A stretch of DNA of 18,606 nucleotides from an uncultured Verrucomicrobiales bacterium (GCA_937885815.1 CALABM010000030.1:1-18606); one strand, 5' to 3'. Counted from the stretch's first letter, positions 7,045 to 15,700 are shown. Notes: generated from the sequence alone by a model not told the origin. Made by a program: numbers and translations.

Positions 7045-7632
7045 TTATTCAGCTTCCAACCGGGCTTTCATTGCCGCCCAATCCGTGCTGCGCAGAAGCA
7101 CCACCAGATTTCCATACCAGAAATCATGGTGACCATAGCGGGCCATGCGGAACTCCGCCTCAGCCTGCGCCACGCTCCAGCCCTCGTATATAATGCGATA
7201 TGCCGCCACAATAATACCTGTTCGATCACTGCCATGCCAGCAGTGAATGACGATAGGCTTGGGGGCATCCTTCATCATGCGAAGGCAGTTCTCCACATCC
7301 GCCTCCGTCACCTCACCTGCTGCCACCGGATAGGAGAGCAAGGTAAGATTGGTATGGCGAGCTTTGCGCCCATCCTTGTGGTATTCGCGCATATTGAGAA
7401 TCGTGCGAATACCCATCTCCTGCAGGTTCGTGAACCCCTGAGGCGTAGGCTGCCCGGAGCGGTAAAGCTCCGGGCTGATACGATAAAGATTCTGCACGCC
7501 CTCCACCTCACAAACATCAGCCACTGCCGGGGCCTCTTCCTGCGTGGGTGGAGGAGAACTACGTGTATACTTAGCAGGCAGCACCCAAACGGCCGCTGCG
7601 GCACACACCTTCCTGAGCATGGGGGGCATCAT
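7045..7632 (-). CDS. Tyrosine/dual-specificity phosphatase-like protein (paralogue 1)
   Basis: The 195-residue protein is a close paralogue of the next gene: the cores from YRSxQPTPQGF to LLRSTDWAAM align without gaps and are mostly identical. The P-loop HCWHGSDRTG (Cys131, Arg137) is intact. The N-terminus differs. It has a short basic-hydrophobic segment (MLRKVCAAAAVWVLPA) followed by a Pro/Glu-rich linker, so it may be secreted or anchored by an uncleaved signal, without a lipobox as clear as its neighbour's. Three in-frame ATGs (7632, 7629, 7620) are possible; none has a Shine-Dalgarno sequence, and the third, before LRKV, gives the more typical signal. It lies 21 bases after the acyl ligase stop, so it is probably cotranscribed and perhaps translated by reinitiation. 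The duplication is probably an old one, because third positions and the N-termini have diverged. Confidence 0.75.
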   Translation of the reverse strand: MMPPMLRKVCAAAAVWVLPAKYTRSSPPPTQEEAPAVADVCEVEGVQNLYRISPELYRSGQPTPQGFTNLQEMGIRTILNMREYHKDGRKARHTNLTLLSYPVAAGEVTEADVENCLRMMKDAPKPIVIHCWHGSDRTGIIVAAYRIIYEGWSVAQAEAEFRMARYGHHDFWYGNLVVLLRSTDWAAMKARLEAE

Positions 7633-7653
7633 ATCGTTTGTTCGCGGAGCAAG

Positions 7654-9819
7654 TTATTGCAGGCCAAGAGCTTCATTAGCCAGCATCTGGCATCCGCGCA
7701 AATCCATCTTGCCGGTAGGCAGCACGGGAATAGTTTCAACCGGTATAATTTCACGCGGGCACCACAGGCGGGGCAGCCCCTGCTCCACCATATGTGCACG
7801 GATTTCATCCAAAGCCTGTGGAAGATGAGCCGTGTGCAGGCAGGAAAGAAGCACCAAGGCTTCCCCCTTCTGAGCATCAGGCACGCCCATTACTGCTACT
7901 GCACGGCCGGCGAAGCCTTCCGGCTTCTCCACAAAACTCTCAATGACGTCCTCCACCACTTCGTGGGGCACCATCTCACCGGCTACCTTAGAGAAGCGGG
8001 AACGGCGGCCACCCAGCGTCAGGAAGCCATTAAGATCCAGCTTACCGAGGTCACCGGTCTTGAACCATCCATCACGGAAGATTTCAGCATTCAAATCCTC
8101 ACGGCCGATGTAGCCCTTAAAGACGTTAGCGCCCTTGAACCAAATCATACCCTGTTCATTCAGCGGCAGGCTCATGCTATCATCATCCGGGTCCGTAAGA
8201 CGCACGGCAAGGCCGGGCAACACGGGGCCCACAGAACCGAAGCGGCGACCGGGCACAAAGTAGGGCTGCTCAGGAGTAGAAACGGCGTCATCCAGATTCA
8301 CAGAGCACACGGGAGCAGTCTCCGTAAGGCCGTAGCCCTCCAGCACGGTGAGCCCACACTTCTCGGCAAACTCATCAGCCACAGCCTTCTGCAGCTTCTC
8401 AGCACCCACCACGAAGTACTTCACCGTCTTATAGGTATCAGCCGAGGCACGGCGCAGCATGCTGCGGGCGAAGGTGGGAGTGGAAACCACAAGTGCAATC
8501 TTGTGCTCCTCAATGAGCTCGTTAAGCTTCTTAGCCTCCAGCGGGGAGGGATATGTCACCATACCGAAACCGTACAACGCGGGCAGCATCGTGCTGATAG
8601 TCAGGCCGAAGCTATGGAAAATCGGCAGACTGCACAGGAACTTCTGACCGGGCTCCAGATAGACCTTACTGAGAAGCTGGGTCACATTCGCCACAATCAT
8701 GCGGTGCGTAAGTGCCACACCCTTAGGCTCACCGGATGAGCCGGAAGTGAACAGAAGAGCAGCCTCATCATCACCACTGTAAGTATCCAGTTTGAAGTGT
8801 GAATTCACAAGCGGCATGGGGGCCATGCGGGCAAATGCCACCCATGCGGCAATCTTGGCCATGCCGATGCCCTTCAGAGTCTTGTCCAGATGAATGATGG
8901 CATCCCCCTTAGGCCAGGGGAACTGCGGAAGCTTGCTCATGAAAGTGCGGGCGGAAATGAAGCGGGTGATACCACTCTGGCGCACAATACTCTCAAAGGC
9001 GGGCTCGGAGGAGGTGTAGTTAATGTTCACCGGAACGATACCGGCCAGAATACATGCATAGTTCGCAATAACACCACCCTTACCCGGAGGCAGCAGAATA
9101 CCCAAGCGGCGGCCCGTGTTCATCTTCTTAAGCTCCTTGGCCAGCGCCATAGCCACACCCAACACCTTGTAGAAAGGCAGGCGTGAACCATCCATGCCGT
9201 CAATAAGCTCCGTTTTGGCATTCTTGCGAAGCCCTTCCACCAGTAGGCGAGCCACGGAGGTCTGCATCAACGGGCGAATGGCAAACTCGTCCGCCGAGGC
9301 GGAAAGCCAAGCTTCCAGCACTCGCTCACCGGTAAGCGGACCGGGGCTCAGCTTAGGCAGTACGCTGATAACGATGGAATCAGCCGTCTTGTCCGTGCAG
9401 AAGGTGCGCCACAGGCTCTCGCGGTACATGCCTACAAACACCGGCACGGGCGAGATGTGCAGAGCAGCCAACTGCATCATGAAAGGCATCGGCACATCAG
9501 AAATACAACCCATGGTACGGTTCGGCTTACCGGGCACAAACACAACATGCTGTCCTGCCTGCATGGCATCCAGCAACTGCTCACGAAGCGTCTTTACATT
9601 CGCCTTGCGGAAATTAAAAATCAATACATTGCGGCGCTTAAGCATGCGCGCCACATCCGGCTCAGGAGTCAGCACCTCCTCTACCATATACACAACCGAA
9701 TGCGGGCCACCAAGCGCCTGCTCCAGCTCTTTCAGCACCGCCGAGGTCACACGGTTCGGCAGGTACAGTGAAGGTATGGGGGTGAGATTCTCTTTGCCTT
9801 TAAGGGTTACTCCAGCCAT
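7654..9819 (-). CDS. Aas-like acyl-ACP/acyl-CoA synthetase with degenerate acyltransferase domain
   Basis: The 721-residue protein is built like E. coli Aas (lysophospholipid acyltransferase fused to acyl-ACP synthetase). Residues from about 200 form an AMP-dependent ligase with the ATP loop TSGSSGEPKG (358-367), GYGLTE (495-500), TGD (588-590), the hinge region GRRSRFSKVAGE and the adenylation Lys704 in PTGKMD. It would activate fatty acids with ATP for transfer to ACP or CoA. Residues 1-190 resemble an LPLAT/PlsC domain, but the HX4D catalytic motif reads Arg23-X4-Val28 (PNRVTSAV) and the FPEGTR motif reads VPGKPNRT, so acyl transfer is doubtful. No membrane segment is clear. It is the first gene of an operon with two phosphatase-like genes. 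The ATG at 9819 is the only one before residue 45 and directly follows the promoter. Exact substrate and acceptor are unknown. Confidence 0.8.
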   Translation of the reverse strand: MAGVTLKGKENLTPIPSLYLPNRVTSAVLKELEQALGGPHSVVYMVEEVLTPEPDVARMLKRRNVLIFNFRKANVKTLREQLLDAMQAGQHVVFVPGKPNRTMGCISDVPMPFMMQLAALHISPVPVFVGMYRESLWRTFCTDKTADSIVISVLPKLSPGPLTGERVLEAWLSASADEFAIRPLMQTSVARLLVEGLRKNAKTELIDGMDGSRLPFYKVLGVAMALAKELKKMNTGRRLGILLPPGKGGVIANYACILAGIVPVNINYTSSEPAFESIVRQSGITRFISARTFMSKLPQFPWPKGDAIIHLDKTLKGIGMAKIAAWVAFARMAPMPLVNSHFKLDTYSGDDEAALLFTSGSSGEPKGVALTHRMIVANVTQLLSKVYLEPGQKFLCSLPIFHSFGLTISTMLPALYGFGMVTYPSPLEAKKLNELIEEHKIALVVSTPTFARSMLRRASADTYKTVKYFVVGAEKLQKAVADEFAEKCGLTVLEGYGLTETAPVCSVNLDDAVSTPEQPYFVPGRRFGSVGPVLPGLAVRLTDPDDDSMSLPLNEQGMIWFKGANVFKGYIGREDLNAEIFRDGWFKTGDLGKLDLNGFLTLGGRRSRFSKVAGEMVPHEVVEDVIESFVEKPEGFAGRAVAVMGVPDAQKGEALVLLSCLHTAHLPQALDEIRAHMVEQGLPRLWCPREIIPVETIPVLPTGKMDLRGCQMLANEALGLQ

Positions 9820-9825
9820 GGAGCT

Positions 9826-9854
9826 ATTCTAACCCATCAGCAGTGCACTGTCAA
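9826..9854 (-). promoter_or_regulatory. Promoter of the acyl ligase-phosphatase operon (leaderless type)
   Basis: Minus-strand TTGACA (9849-9854), a 17-base spacer and TAGAAT (9826-9831) lie exactly 6 bases before the ATG at 9819. This is a near-consensus sigma-70-type promoter whose predicted start point is the A of the ATG. There is no Shine-Dalgarno sequence. Confidence 0.75.
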
Positions 9855-9874
9855 CGTAAAAGTTCAGCGTTGAC
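9850..9874. repeat. 7-bp inverted repeat over the -35 box
   Basis: GTCAACG (9850-9856) and CGTTGAC (9868-9874) form a perfect dyad with an 11-base spacer. The left arm contains most of the -35 box of the acyl ligase operon, so a bound regulator would block the promoter. The repeat is short and may be chance. Confidence 0.35.
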
Positions 9875-9889
9875 GATGCAAATAATACA

Positions 9890-9926
9890 GAACGGCCCGG
9901 CCTTGTACATCAAGACCGGGCCGTTC
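9890..9926 (-). terminator. prs: Hairpin terminator after PRPP synthetase
   Basis: The arms GAACGGCCCGG (9890-9900) and CCGGGCCGTTC (9916-9926) pair perfectly over 11 bp, and an inner CTTG/CAAG extends the stem beyond one mismatch. It begins 20 bases after the prs stop codon. On the minus strand it is followed by TGTATTATTTG, which is only weakly U-rich. It insulates prs from the acyl ligase promoter just downstream. Confidence 0.7.
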
Positions 9927-9946
9927 GAAAATCAAAACACCTTTCG

Positions 9947-10879
9947 TCAGATATCGAAGAGGTGAGTTACGGAGGCGTTATTGTGAATATTCTGAATAGC
10001 CTGAGCAAAAAGCGGAGCGATGCTCACGGTATCCACATGCTCACAACCGCTGGCCATGGGCACAGAGTCAGAGGTAAGCAGACACTCAAGCGGGCTTTCC
10101 GTGATGCGAGCACGAGCCTTGTCATTCAGCACAGCGTGGGATACGCCGGCGAAAATACGAGCAGCACCGTGCTCCTTCAGAATCTTAGCAGCAGCACAAA
10201 GAGTACCGCCGGACTCCGTCATATCGTCCACCAGCAGCACGTCCTTACCTTCCACATTACCAATGAGCGCATGAGCGTTCACCTCCGTGGCGGAAATACG
10301 CTGCTTAGCAACGATAGCCAAATCCGTACCGAGAATGTTGGCATAGCTCTTGGCCGTCTTCACACCGCCGATATCGGGGGAAACCACAACGAGATTGTTG
10401 ATATCCTTCACATACTTCTCCTTGAGGTGCTTAATGAGCACAGGGAGAGAGTAAAGATGATCCACGGGAATCTCAAAGAAGCCCTGAATCTGAGCGGCAT
10501 GTAAATCCATCGTAAGCACACGGTTCACACCGGCAGCAGTCAGCAGGTTAGCCACCAGCTTGGAGGTAATGGGCACTCTGGGCTTATCCTTGCGATCCTG
10601 ACGAGCATAGCCATAGAAAGGCATCACGGCCGTGATTCGGCTGGCGCTCGCGCGGCGCACGGCATCTACCATAACAAGCAGCTCCATCAGATTATGATTG
10701 GTGGGCGGGCAGGTCGGCTGCACGATGAAGACGTCCTCACCGCGGATGGACTCATTAATCTGAACAAAGCTCTCACCGTCGGGGAAGGTGTTAACAGAAG
10801 CGTCACAAAGGGGCAGGCCCAACTGATCCGCTATGTCTTTGGCTAACTGGGGATGTGCTGTTCCACTGATGATTTTCAT
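9947..10879 (-). CDS. prs: Ribose-phosphate pyrophosphokinase (PRPP synthetase)
   Basis: The enzyme makes 5-phosphoribosyl 1-diphosphate from ribose 5-phosphate and ATP for nucleotide, histidine and NAD synthesis in the cytoplasm. The 310-residue product starting MKIISGTAHPQLA has the normal family length. Clear motifs are FPDGE (33-36 region), YGYARQDRK (89-97), the metal/ATP site DLHAAQIQGFF (125-135), the flexible-loop KQR (192-194) and the PRPP-binding loop VDDMTESGGT (217-226). In many bacteria this loop reads DDMIDTAGT, so the TESG variant is slightly unusual. The open frame continues to 11020, but those 47 extra residues are Cys/Phe-rich and not family-like, so the ATG at 10879 is chosen. 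It has no Shine-Dalgarno sequence. The gene is single, ended by a strong hairpin, and divergent from the exosortase gene. Confidence 0.95.
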   Translation of the reverse strand: MKIISGTAHPQLAKDIADQLGLPLCDASVNTFPDGESFVQINESIRGEDVFIVQPTCPPTNHNLMELLVMVDAVRRASASRITAVMPFYGYARQDRKDKPRVPITSKLVANLLTAAGVNRVLTMDLHAAQIQGFFEIPVDHLYSLPVLIKHLKEKYVKDINNLVVVSPDIGGVKTAKSYANILGTDLAIVAKQRISATEVNAHALIGNVEGKDVLLVDDMTESGGTLCAAAKILKEHGAARIFAGVSHAVLNDKARARITESPLECLLTSDSVPMASGCEHVDTVSIAPLFAQAIQNIHNNASVTHLFDI

Positions 10880-10907
10880 GTATACAGGAGGTAATGAATG
10901 CACGTCT

Positions 10908-10935
10908 ATTCTTGACATTTTTACAAAAAATGCAA
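10908..10935 (-). promoter_or_regulatory. prs: Possible prs promoter
   Basis: Minus-strand TTGCAT (10930-10935), a 16-base spacer and AAGAAT (10908-10913) would give a leader of about 22 bases before the ATG at 10879. AAGAAT differs by one base from the TAGAAT box seen elsewhere in the window. It overlaps the exosortase promoter on the other strand. Confidence 0.4.
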
Positions 10936-10939
10936 TACT
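10912..10939 (+). promoter_or_regulatory. Probable promoter of the exosortase operon
   Basis: A perfect -35 box TTGACA (10912-10917), a 16-base spacer and AATACT (10934-10939) lie upstream of the ATG at 10978. The predicted leader is about 32 bases, AT-rich, with CAGGA (10968-10972) 5 bases before the ATG as ribosome binding site. This is one of the few genes here with a conventional leader. Confidence 0.5.
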
Positions 10940-10977
10940 AAAAGCACAAAAACCAGCATTTTTTTTACAGGATCCAC

Positions 10978-11949
10978 ATGAAAACCGAAAACAAAAACAA
11001 TCTATTAAACTTACCACCAAGAGATTGGATATATATTACAATCTACTTACTCACCACCGTGGCTTTCTTGGGATTTTATTACGGTTTCACGCAAGGTTCT
11101 TGCACGGCTCTCGGCTGGCTGCAATTAGCATGGAACCCGCAGACTGATTACGAACACGGCTGGATGGTTCCCCTTCTGAGCGGCTGGATGCTCGTTCACG
11201 CCTGCCGCACCCTGAAAGAAGAAGACATTAAACCCTCTCTGCACGGCATCTGGCTTACAATTCTTGGCGGTTTCCTCTGCGCTGTTTCAGCCCGTACCCA
11301 GCAGCCCCGTCTTGCCATCGGTGCTATTCCTTTCCTCCTCTCCGGCTTAGTGTGGTACTACTGGGGCTTCAGACACGCCTTAAAAACAGCTTTCCCCCTC
11401 TTCTTCCTCTGGATAGCTATCCCTCTGCCCGGCTTCCAACAGGCTACCGTAGGCATGCAGCAACTTTCCGCCCAGCTGGCGCACTGGGGCGCTGGTGTAT
11501 GCGGCGTGAATACTACACTGGAAGGCACCACCGTCACCTCAGCCTCAGGTAATTGGGATAGCTTCAGCATAGCAGGCGGCTGTTCCGGCATGCGCTCCCT
11601 CATGGCCCTCTTTATGTGCTCCATTGCTTGGGGCTACTTGGCAGACAAACTTAGCATGTGGAAGCGCATAGTGCTGGCCTTGAGCGCTCTACCGCTCTCC
11701 ATCATAGCAAACGCTTTCCGCGTGGCCAGCATCTTTATATGCGCCGAATACATAAACCCGGCCTTTGCCGGAAAAACGTGGCATGACTGGTCAGGCCTGC
11801 TGTTCTTCTTCCCAGCCAGCCTAGTATGCCTCACTCTTCTGCACGGCCTACTGGCCGGAGAACTTCCCCTCCTGAAGAAGCGTAAAGTCATTACCCGCCG
11901 GTCAACGAGCAACGAAAACACCCCCCAGAAAGGAGAGCCTCAGGCATGA
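10978..11949 (+). CDS. Exosortase (PEP-CTERM protein sorting)
   Basis: This 323-residue integral membrane protein of the exosortase/archaeosortase family is built of about eight hydrophobic segments. The family's catalytic residues are all present: Cys202 in GGCSGMRS, Arg248 in NAFRVAS and His269 in TWHDWSG. Exosortases recognise the C-terminal PEP motif, membrane helix and basic tail of exported proteins and are thought to cleave and transfer them to the cell surface or an extracellular matrix. The C-terminus ends in a charged cytoplasmic tail. CAGGA lies 5 bases before the ATG. The stop codon overlaps the start of the next gene (ATGA), showing translational coupling with the EpsI-like partner. 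The PEP-CTERM gene at 18155 is a plausible substrate in the same window. I did not assign an exosortase subtype. Confidence 0.93.
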   Translation: MKTENKNNLLNLPPRDWIYITIYLLTTVAFLGFYYGFTQGSCTALGWLQLAWNPQTDYEHGWMVPLLSGWMLVHACRTLKEEDIKPSLHGIWLTILGGFLCAVSARTQQPRLAIGAIPFLLSGLVWYYWGFRHALKTAFPLFFLWIAIPLPGFQQATVGMQQLSAQLAHWGAGVCGVNTTLEGTTVTSASGNWDSFSIAGGCSGMRSLMALFMCSIAWGYLADKLSMWKRIVLALSALPLSIIANAFRVASIFICAEYINPAFAGKTWHDWSGLLFFFPASLVCLTLLHGLLAGELPLLKKRKVITRRSTSNENTPQKGEPQA

Positions 11950-12650
11950 AAAACGTACTCTTCAAAGCATTACCGCCCATCGTACTTACACTACTGCTCA
12001 GCCTCGTCTTCATTATCCCTGAAAGCATGGAGCTACTCCCCTCTGCAGCCAATCCGGAACTTCCGGTCGGCTCTAATCTCCCCGGCTGGCAGGGCGTTAA
12101 GACCCAAGAAAGTGAACTAGAGAGATTAATTCTCGCCGCCGACACAACATTCAGTAAAGCTATCTATCACCACATCAACCCCCTCACCTACCAGCTGGAA
12201 TCCCCCGCAGTAAATGTTTCCTTCGTATACTCCGGAAGTGAATTGAACAACTCCATTCACCGCCCGGAGCGATGCCTTCCAGCACAAGGGCATCTGGATG
12301 TGACAGGCAGAGATGAAACAATCGAACTGGCCAATGGCAAACACCTCACGTTCAGACGCCTCAGCACCCGAACCCCAGCCACCCGAACAGGTCATCCGGA
12401 GCTTCACCACATACACTACTACGTATTTGTCGGCAACCATAGCATCTGTTCTTCCCACCTCGAGCGCACGTTTATAGACATTTGTGACCGCGTGCTCAAT
12501 GGGCGAGCTCAGAGCTGGGCATACATCCAGATGGGTTCACACTGGAGTGAAGAAGTAGGCATCACAGAGCAGCAGGCAGACAACTATTTGCGAGCCCTTA
12601 TCCGGGATCTCGTACCACTCCAGATAGACTGGGATGCCATTAAAAACTAA
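11946..12650 (+). CDS. EpsI-like exosortase-associated protein
   Basis: The 234-residue protein has a single N-terminal membrane segment (residues about 8-25) with the rest probably outside the cytoplasm. Its core motif HRPERCLPAQG (105-115) matches the HRPExCLPxxG signature of the EpsI family. These proteins are encoded next to, or fused to, exosortases and often occur at exopolysaccharide loci. Known family members have no settled biochemical function; the conserved Cys110 and His105 suggest a catalytic or accessory role in sorting. Translation is coupled to the exosortase by the 4-base ATGA overlap. No polysaccharide genes are adjacent, so the pair probably serves protein sorting. A weak membrane-proximal Leu-rich segment could also be an uncleaved signal anchor. 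Confidence 0.85.
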   Translation: MKNVLFKALPPIVLTLLLSLVFIIPESMELLPSAANPELPVGSNLPGWQGVKTQESELERLILAADTTFSKAIYHHINPLTYQLESPAVNVSFVYSGSELNNSIHRPERCLPAQGHLDVTGRDETIELANGKHLTFRRLSTRTPATRTGHPELHHIHYYVFVGNHSICSSHLERTFIDICDRVLNGRAQSWAYIQMGSHWSEEVGITEQQADNYLRALIRDLVPLQIDWDAIKN

Positions 12651-12680
12651 GCCATTCCCCCAGCAAGGCACAATTTGAAC

Positions 12681-12709
12681 TTGCAACTGCGCCATTATCA
12701 GGCTAGAAT
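12681..12709 (+). promoter_or_regulatory. Promoter of the PutA-like gene (nearly leaderless)
   Basis: TTGCAA (12681-12686), a 17-base spacer and TAGAAT (12704-12709) end 11 bases before the ATG at 12721. The predicted leader is about 5 bases, too short for a Shine-Dalgarno sequence. It separates this gene from the exosortase pair as its own unit. Confidence 0.6.
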
Positions 12710-12720
12710 ATCCCCACGTT

Positions 12721-15700
12721 ATGGGTGATACGGATATCAGCGCACAAGTACAGGAAGCCAAAAGCAAAAAATGGGATGACCGTACACTGGCGCAGAAAGC
12801 GGCAAATCTGGCCCTACTGCTCCACACGGAAGCCATTCGTCGCCTCAAATCGGACGAACGCACGCTACTGAGTGCCCTCAGCAAACTTACTGCGGATGAG
12901 ACAAACCGCATTTTCCTGCGGAACTTCTGCGCTCAGGTACTGCAGGCACCGCAGGAGCAACAGTCTGACAATCTCCGCAACCTCATCACAGTTTCCGGCG
13001 GCGTGCCCACATTCTTCGGCACCATGGCTCGCCTGAGATTCCGCGCAGCTGCCATGGCTGCACGCAGCATGCAAAAAGCTGCCATGGGAGAGGTACGTAG
13101 AATCTTCCGCTCCACTTTCGGTGAGCTCACCCTTCCGCGTTCAGAAAAAGCCCGCCGCCGCATACGCGAACATTCGGCGGATAAGCTCACCCCGGCCATA
13201 CAGCCCCTTACTCCGGCAGTTTTCGGTAAGAAGGGAGCCAGCAAATACATAGAAGTGCTCACCTCACTCTGCACGGAGCACCCGGAAATCGGCCTCGTTG
13301 TAGAGCCTCTGCGCCTGTGCCCCTCCCTGTCCCCCTGCTCCCCCGGCACCGGAGCAAGGGAACTGGCAGACAAGCTCACCAGGCTCCTGATGGCCCTGCC
13401 GACCAAGGGAAAACAGGCTCCCATCATTCTGGAAGCCACGAACTCAGCACTCTTACCCATCATCATTGAAGGCTGCAAGCGAGTGCTCAGTAAAAAAGCA
13501 CATCGGCAGGCAAACCTCATCCTGGAACTTCCGGCCTATCTGAATGCAGCCCCTTCACTTCTCCGGGACCTTACAGACTGGGCCAAGGGCCGCAAAAAGA
13601 AAGAGACCCCTCCCCTGAAGGTGCTTCTGGTAAAAGGCTCTCACCTGAGCGCCGAGCGCGAATGCGCCTTCCTGTATGGCAAGGAAAGCGGCGCTGCACC
13701 AAATAAAGCAGCCACAGAGGCACGCTACAAGCAGCTTATACACCAGGCAATCTCTGCAGATAAAAACTGCATCTGCCCCATCATTGGCACGCACAATCCC
13801 TTTGACATTGCCTACGCGCTTCTGGACTGGGGACGCAGTGGCCGCGAAGGCATGCCGCCCTTCATCTTCCGCGCCGGTCTGGGAAATCACCTCGGCCGCC
13901 TACTCGCTGCGCAAGGTTCCGAAGTCATCATCACCGCTGGCACAACGGAGGAAGAACAGGGAGACCTCTACGGCTTTGAAATCTACCTGCTTGAACTAGT
14001 CAACGAGCTTTCCAGGCCGGATGGATACCTGACACACGGCTATGCGGTTTCAGAATCTGACATTGGCTGGTCACGCATGCGCCAGCACTTCCTTGCTGCA
14101 TTGAGCGGGCGTGAAGAAGCCCCCTCTGACAGCGAGCCTTCCGCCGCAGTCCCCTTCAATGCTGGGCACCTTAACTGCACAAACCGCGCCGCAACTGATG
14201 CCTTTTACGCAGAAGCCACAGCAGAGCTTGAGCGCAGTCAGGCGCCCTTCCCCCTCATCTTGGATGGCAAGCCTGCCGAAAGCCCGCTCTGCTGCATTCA
14301 CCGTTCATTGATTGCACCCGGGCTGGAAGACTACCGCTTCGTGAGCGCTGATTATAATTTTGTAAAACAAATCGCACACGGTGCGTCAGCCGCCGCAGAC
14401 TACAACGAAACGGATGAAGCAGAGCGCCGCAACCACATTCTGCGCTTGGCTCGCCGCCTGAACAAGCGCCGCACTGAACTTGCTGCCCTGCTCGTGCGAG
14501 ATGCCGGCTTCACCTATGCGGACGCAGAGGAAGAGCTGAGGAATGCCATTGATGCCGCGAACTTCTATGAACAGAGCGCAAGCGCAGATGGCCTGAAAGA
14601 CGGCACCATGCCCGAGCCGTTAGGTACAGTCGTGGTAGCGCCCGGTAACATCCACCCCTTGGCAGATGCTGTAGGCGGCATCTGTGCCGCGTGGATTATG
14701 GGCAACAGCGTCATTTACAAGCCTGCTGCGTACAACATACTTCTCGGACACCGCCTCATGGAAATCCTTAATGACGCCGGCATGACTGAGCCCTTCCTGC
14801 GCCTCTTGCCCTGCTTGGATAATGAGATAGCCGTAAAGCTCATGACGTCCCCCCGAGTGGATGGCGTTATCACCAGCCTTCCCAATGCTCTAGTGGAACA
14901 AATAGCCGCCGGAAGGCCCGGCATCCCCCTCTGCAGTGCCCCCACCGGCATCAGCACCGTCTACATCTCCGCTCAGGGTGACTGGCAGCAGGCCATCCGC
15001 GACATCAGCGCCTCGGCCTTCCGCCGTTCCGGCCAGTGCCCCACCGCCCCGCACGCGCTACTGGTCCACGCAGAGGTGTATGATAATCATCTTTTCATCA
15101 ACGCGCTGAAAGATGCCATTGAAAGCCAGCACGCCGCCCCCGGAAACCGCGAGGGTGCCACGCTCGGCGGCCTCGCCACACTGCTCACCGCTGAACAGCA
15201 GAACCTGCTCACCAGCGAGGTTAAGAACAATAAGGAGCTCAACTGGCTTGTAGAGCCCCACCCCATGGAAATGGGCTCTCTCATTTGGTCCCCCGGCATC
15301 ATCACAGGCGTAAAAGCCGGCAGCGACCTGCTGCGCACCATCGCCACCCTGCCCATCATCGCCCTTATCCGCGTGGAGAGCACTACCTCCGCAGCAAACC
15401 AGCAAAAGGATATCTCAGCCGGACAAGCCGCTGCTATTTACTCACCGGATGAAGGGGATATCACCCTCTGGCAGCGCCCGCTCCATAGCTTGGCTCACCT
15501 CTGCATCAACTGCTGCCCGGCGGCTCGCCCCGGCCTGCGCCCCTTCGGCACAGCCCGCCCCGCCCTGCGTGGAGCAGCCCCCCTGCCAGGTGGCCCAAAC
15601 TACCTTACAGCCTTGGCAAACTGGCAGGAAACAGCACGCCCGCAGCGCCGTGGCAAGCAGCGCAACATGCCCTTTTCTCCTTGGGAAACCCTCATTCCCA

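Noticed and set aside
7126..8739. A 537-codon open frame on the + strand opposite the phosphatase and acyl ligase genes
   Set aside because: It spans the antisense of two different genes and their junction, has a His/Arg/Leu-rich composition and no recognisable motif.
10894..10941. A 15-codon open frame with a perfect AGGAGG upstream, before the exosortase gene
   Set aside because: It looks like a leader peptide, but the probable exosortase promoter starts inside it and would transcribe from about 10946, so it would not be on the mRNA. AGGAGG is read here only as the complement of the prs leader.
10880..11020. A 47-residue N-terminal extension of PRPP synthetase
   Set aside because: The extra residues are Cys/Phe-rich and do not resemble the family, whose members begin at the MKIISG position; the region also holds the exosortase promoter.
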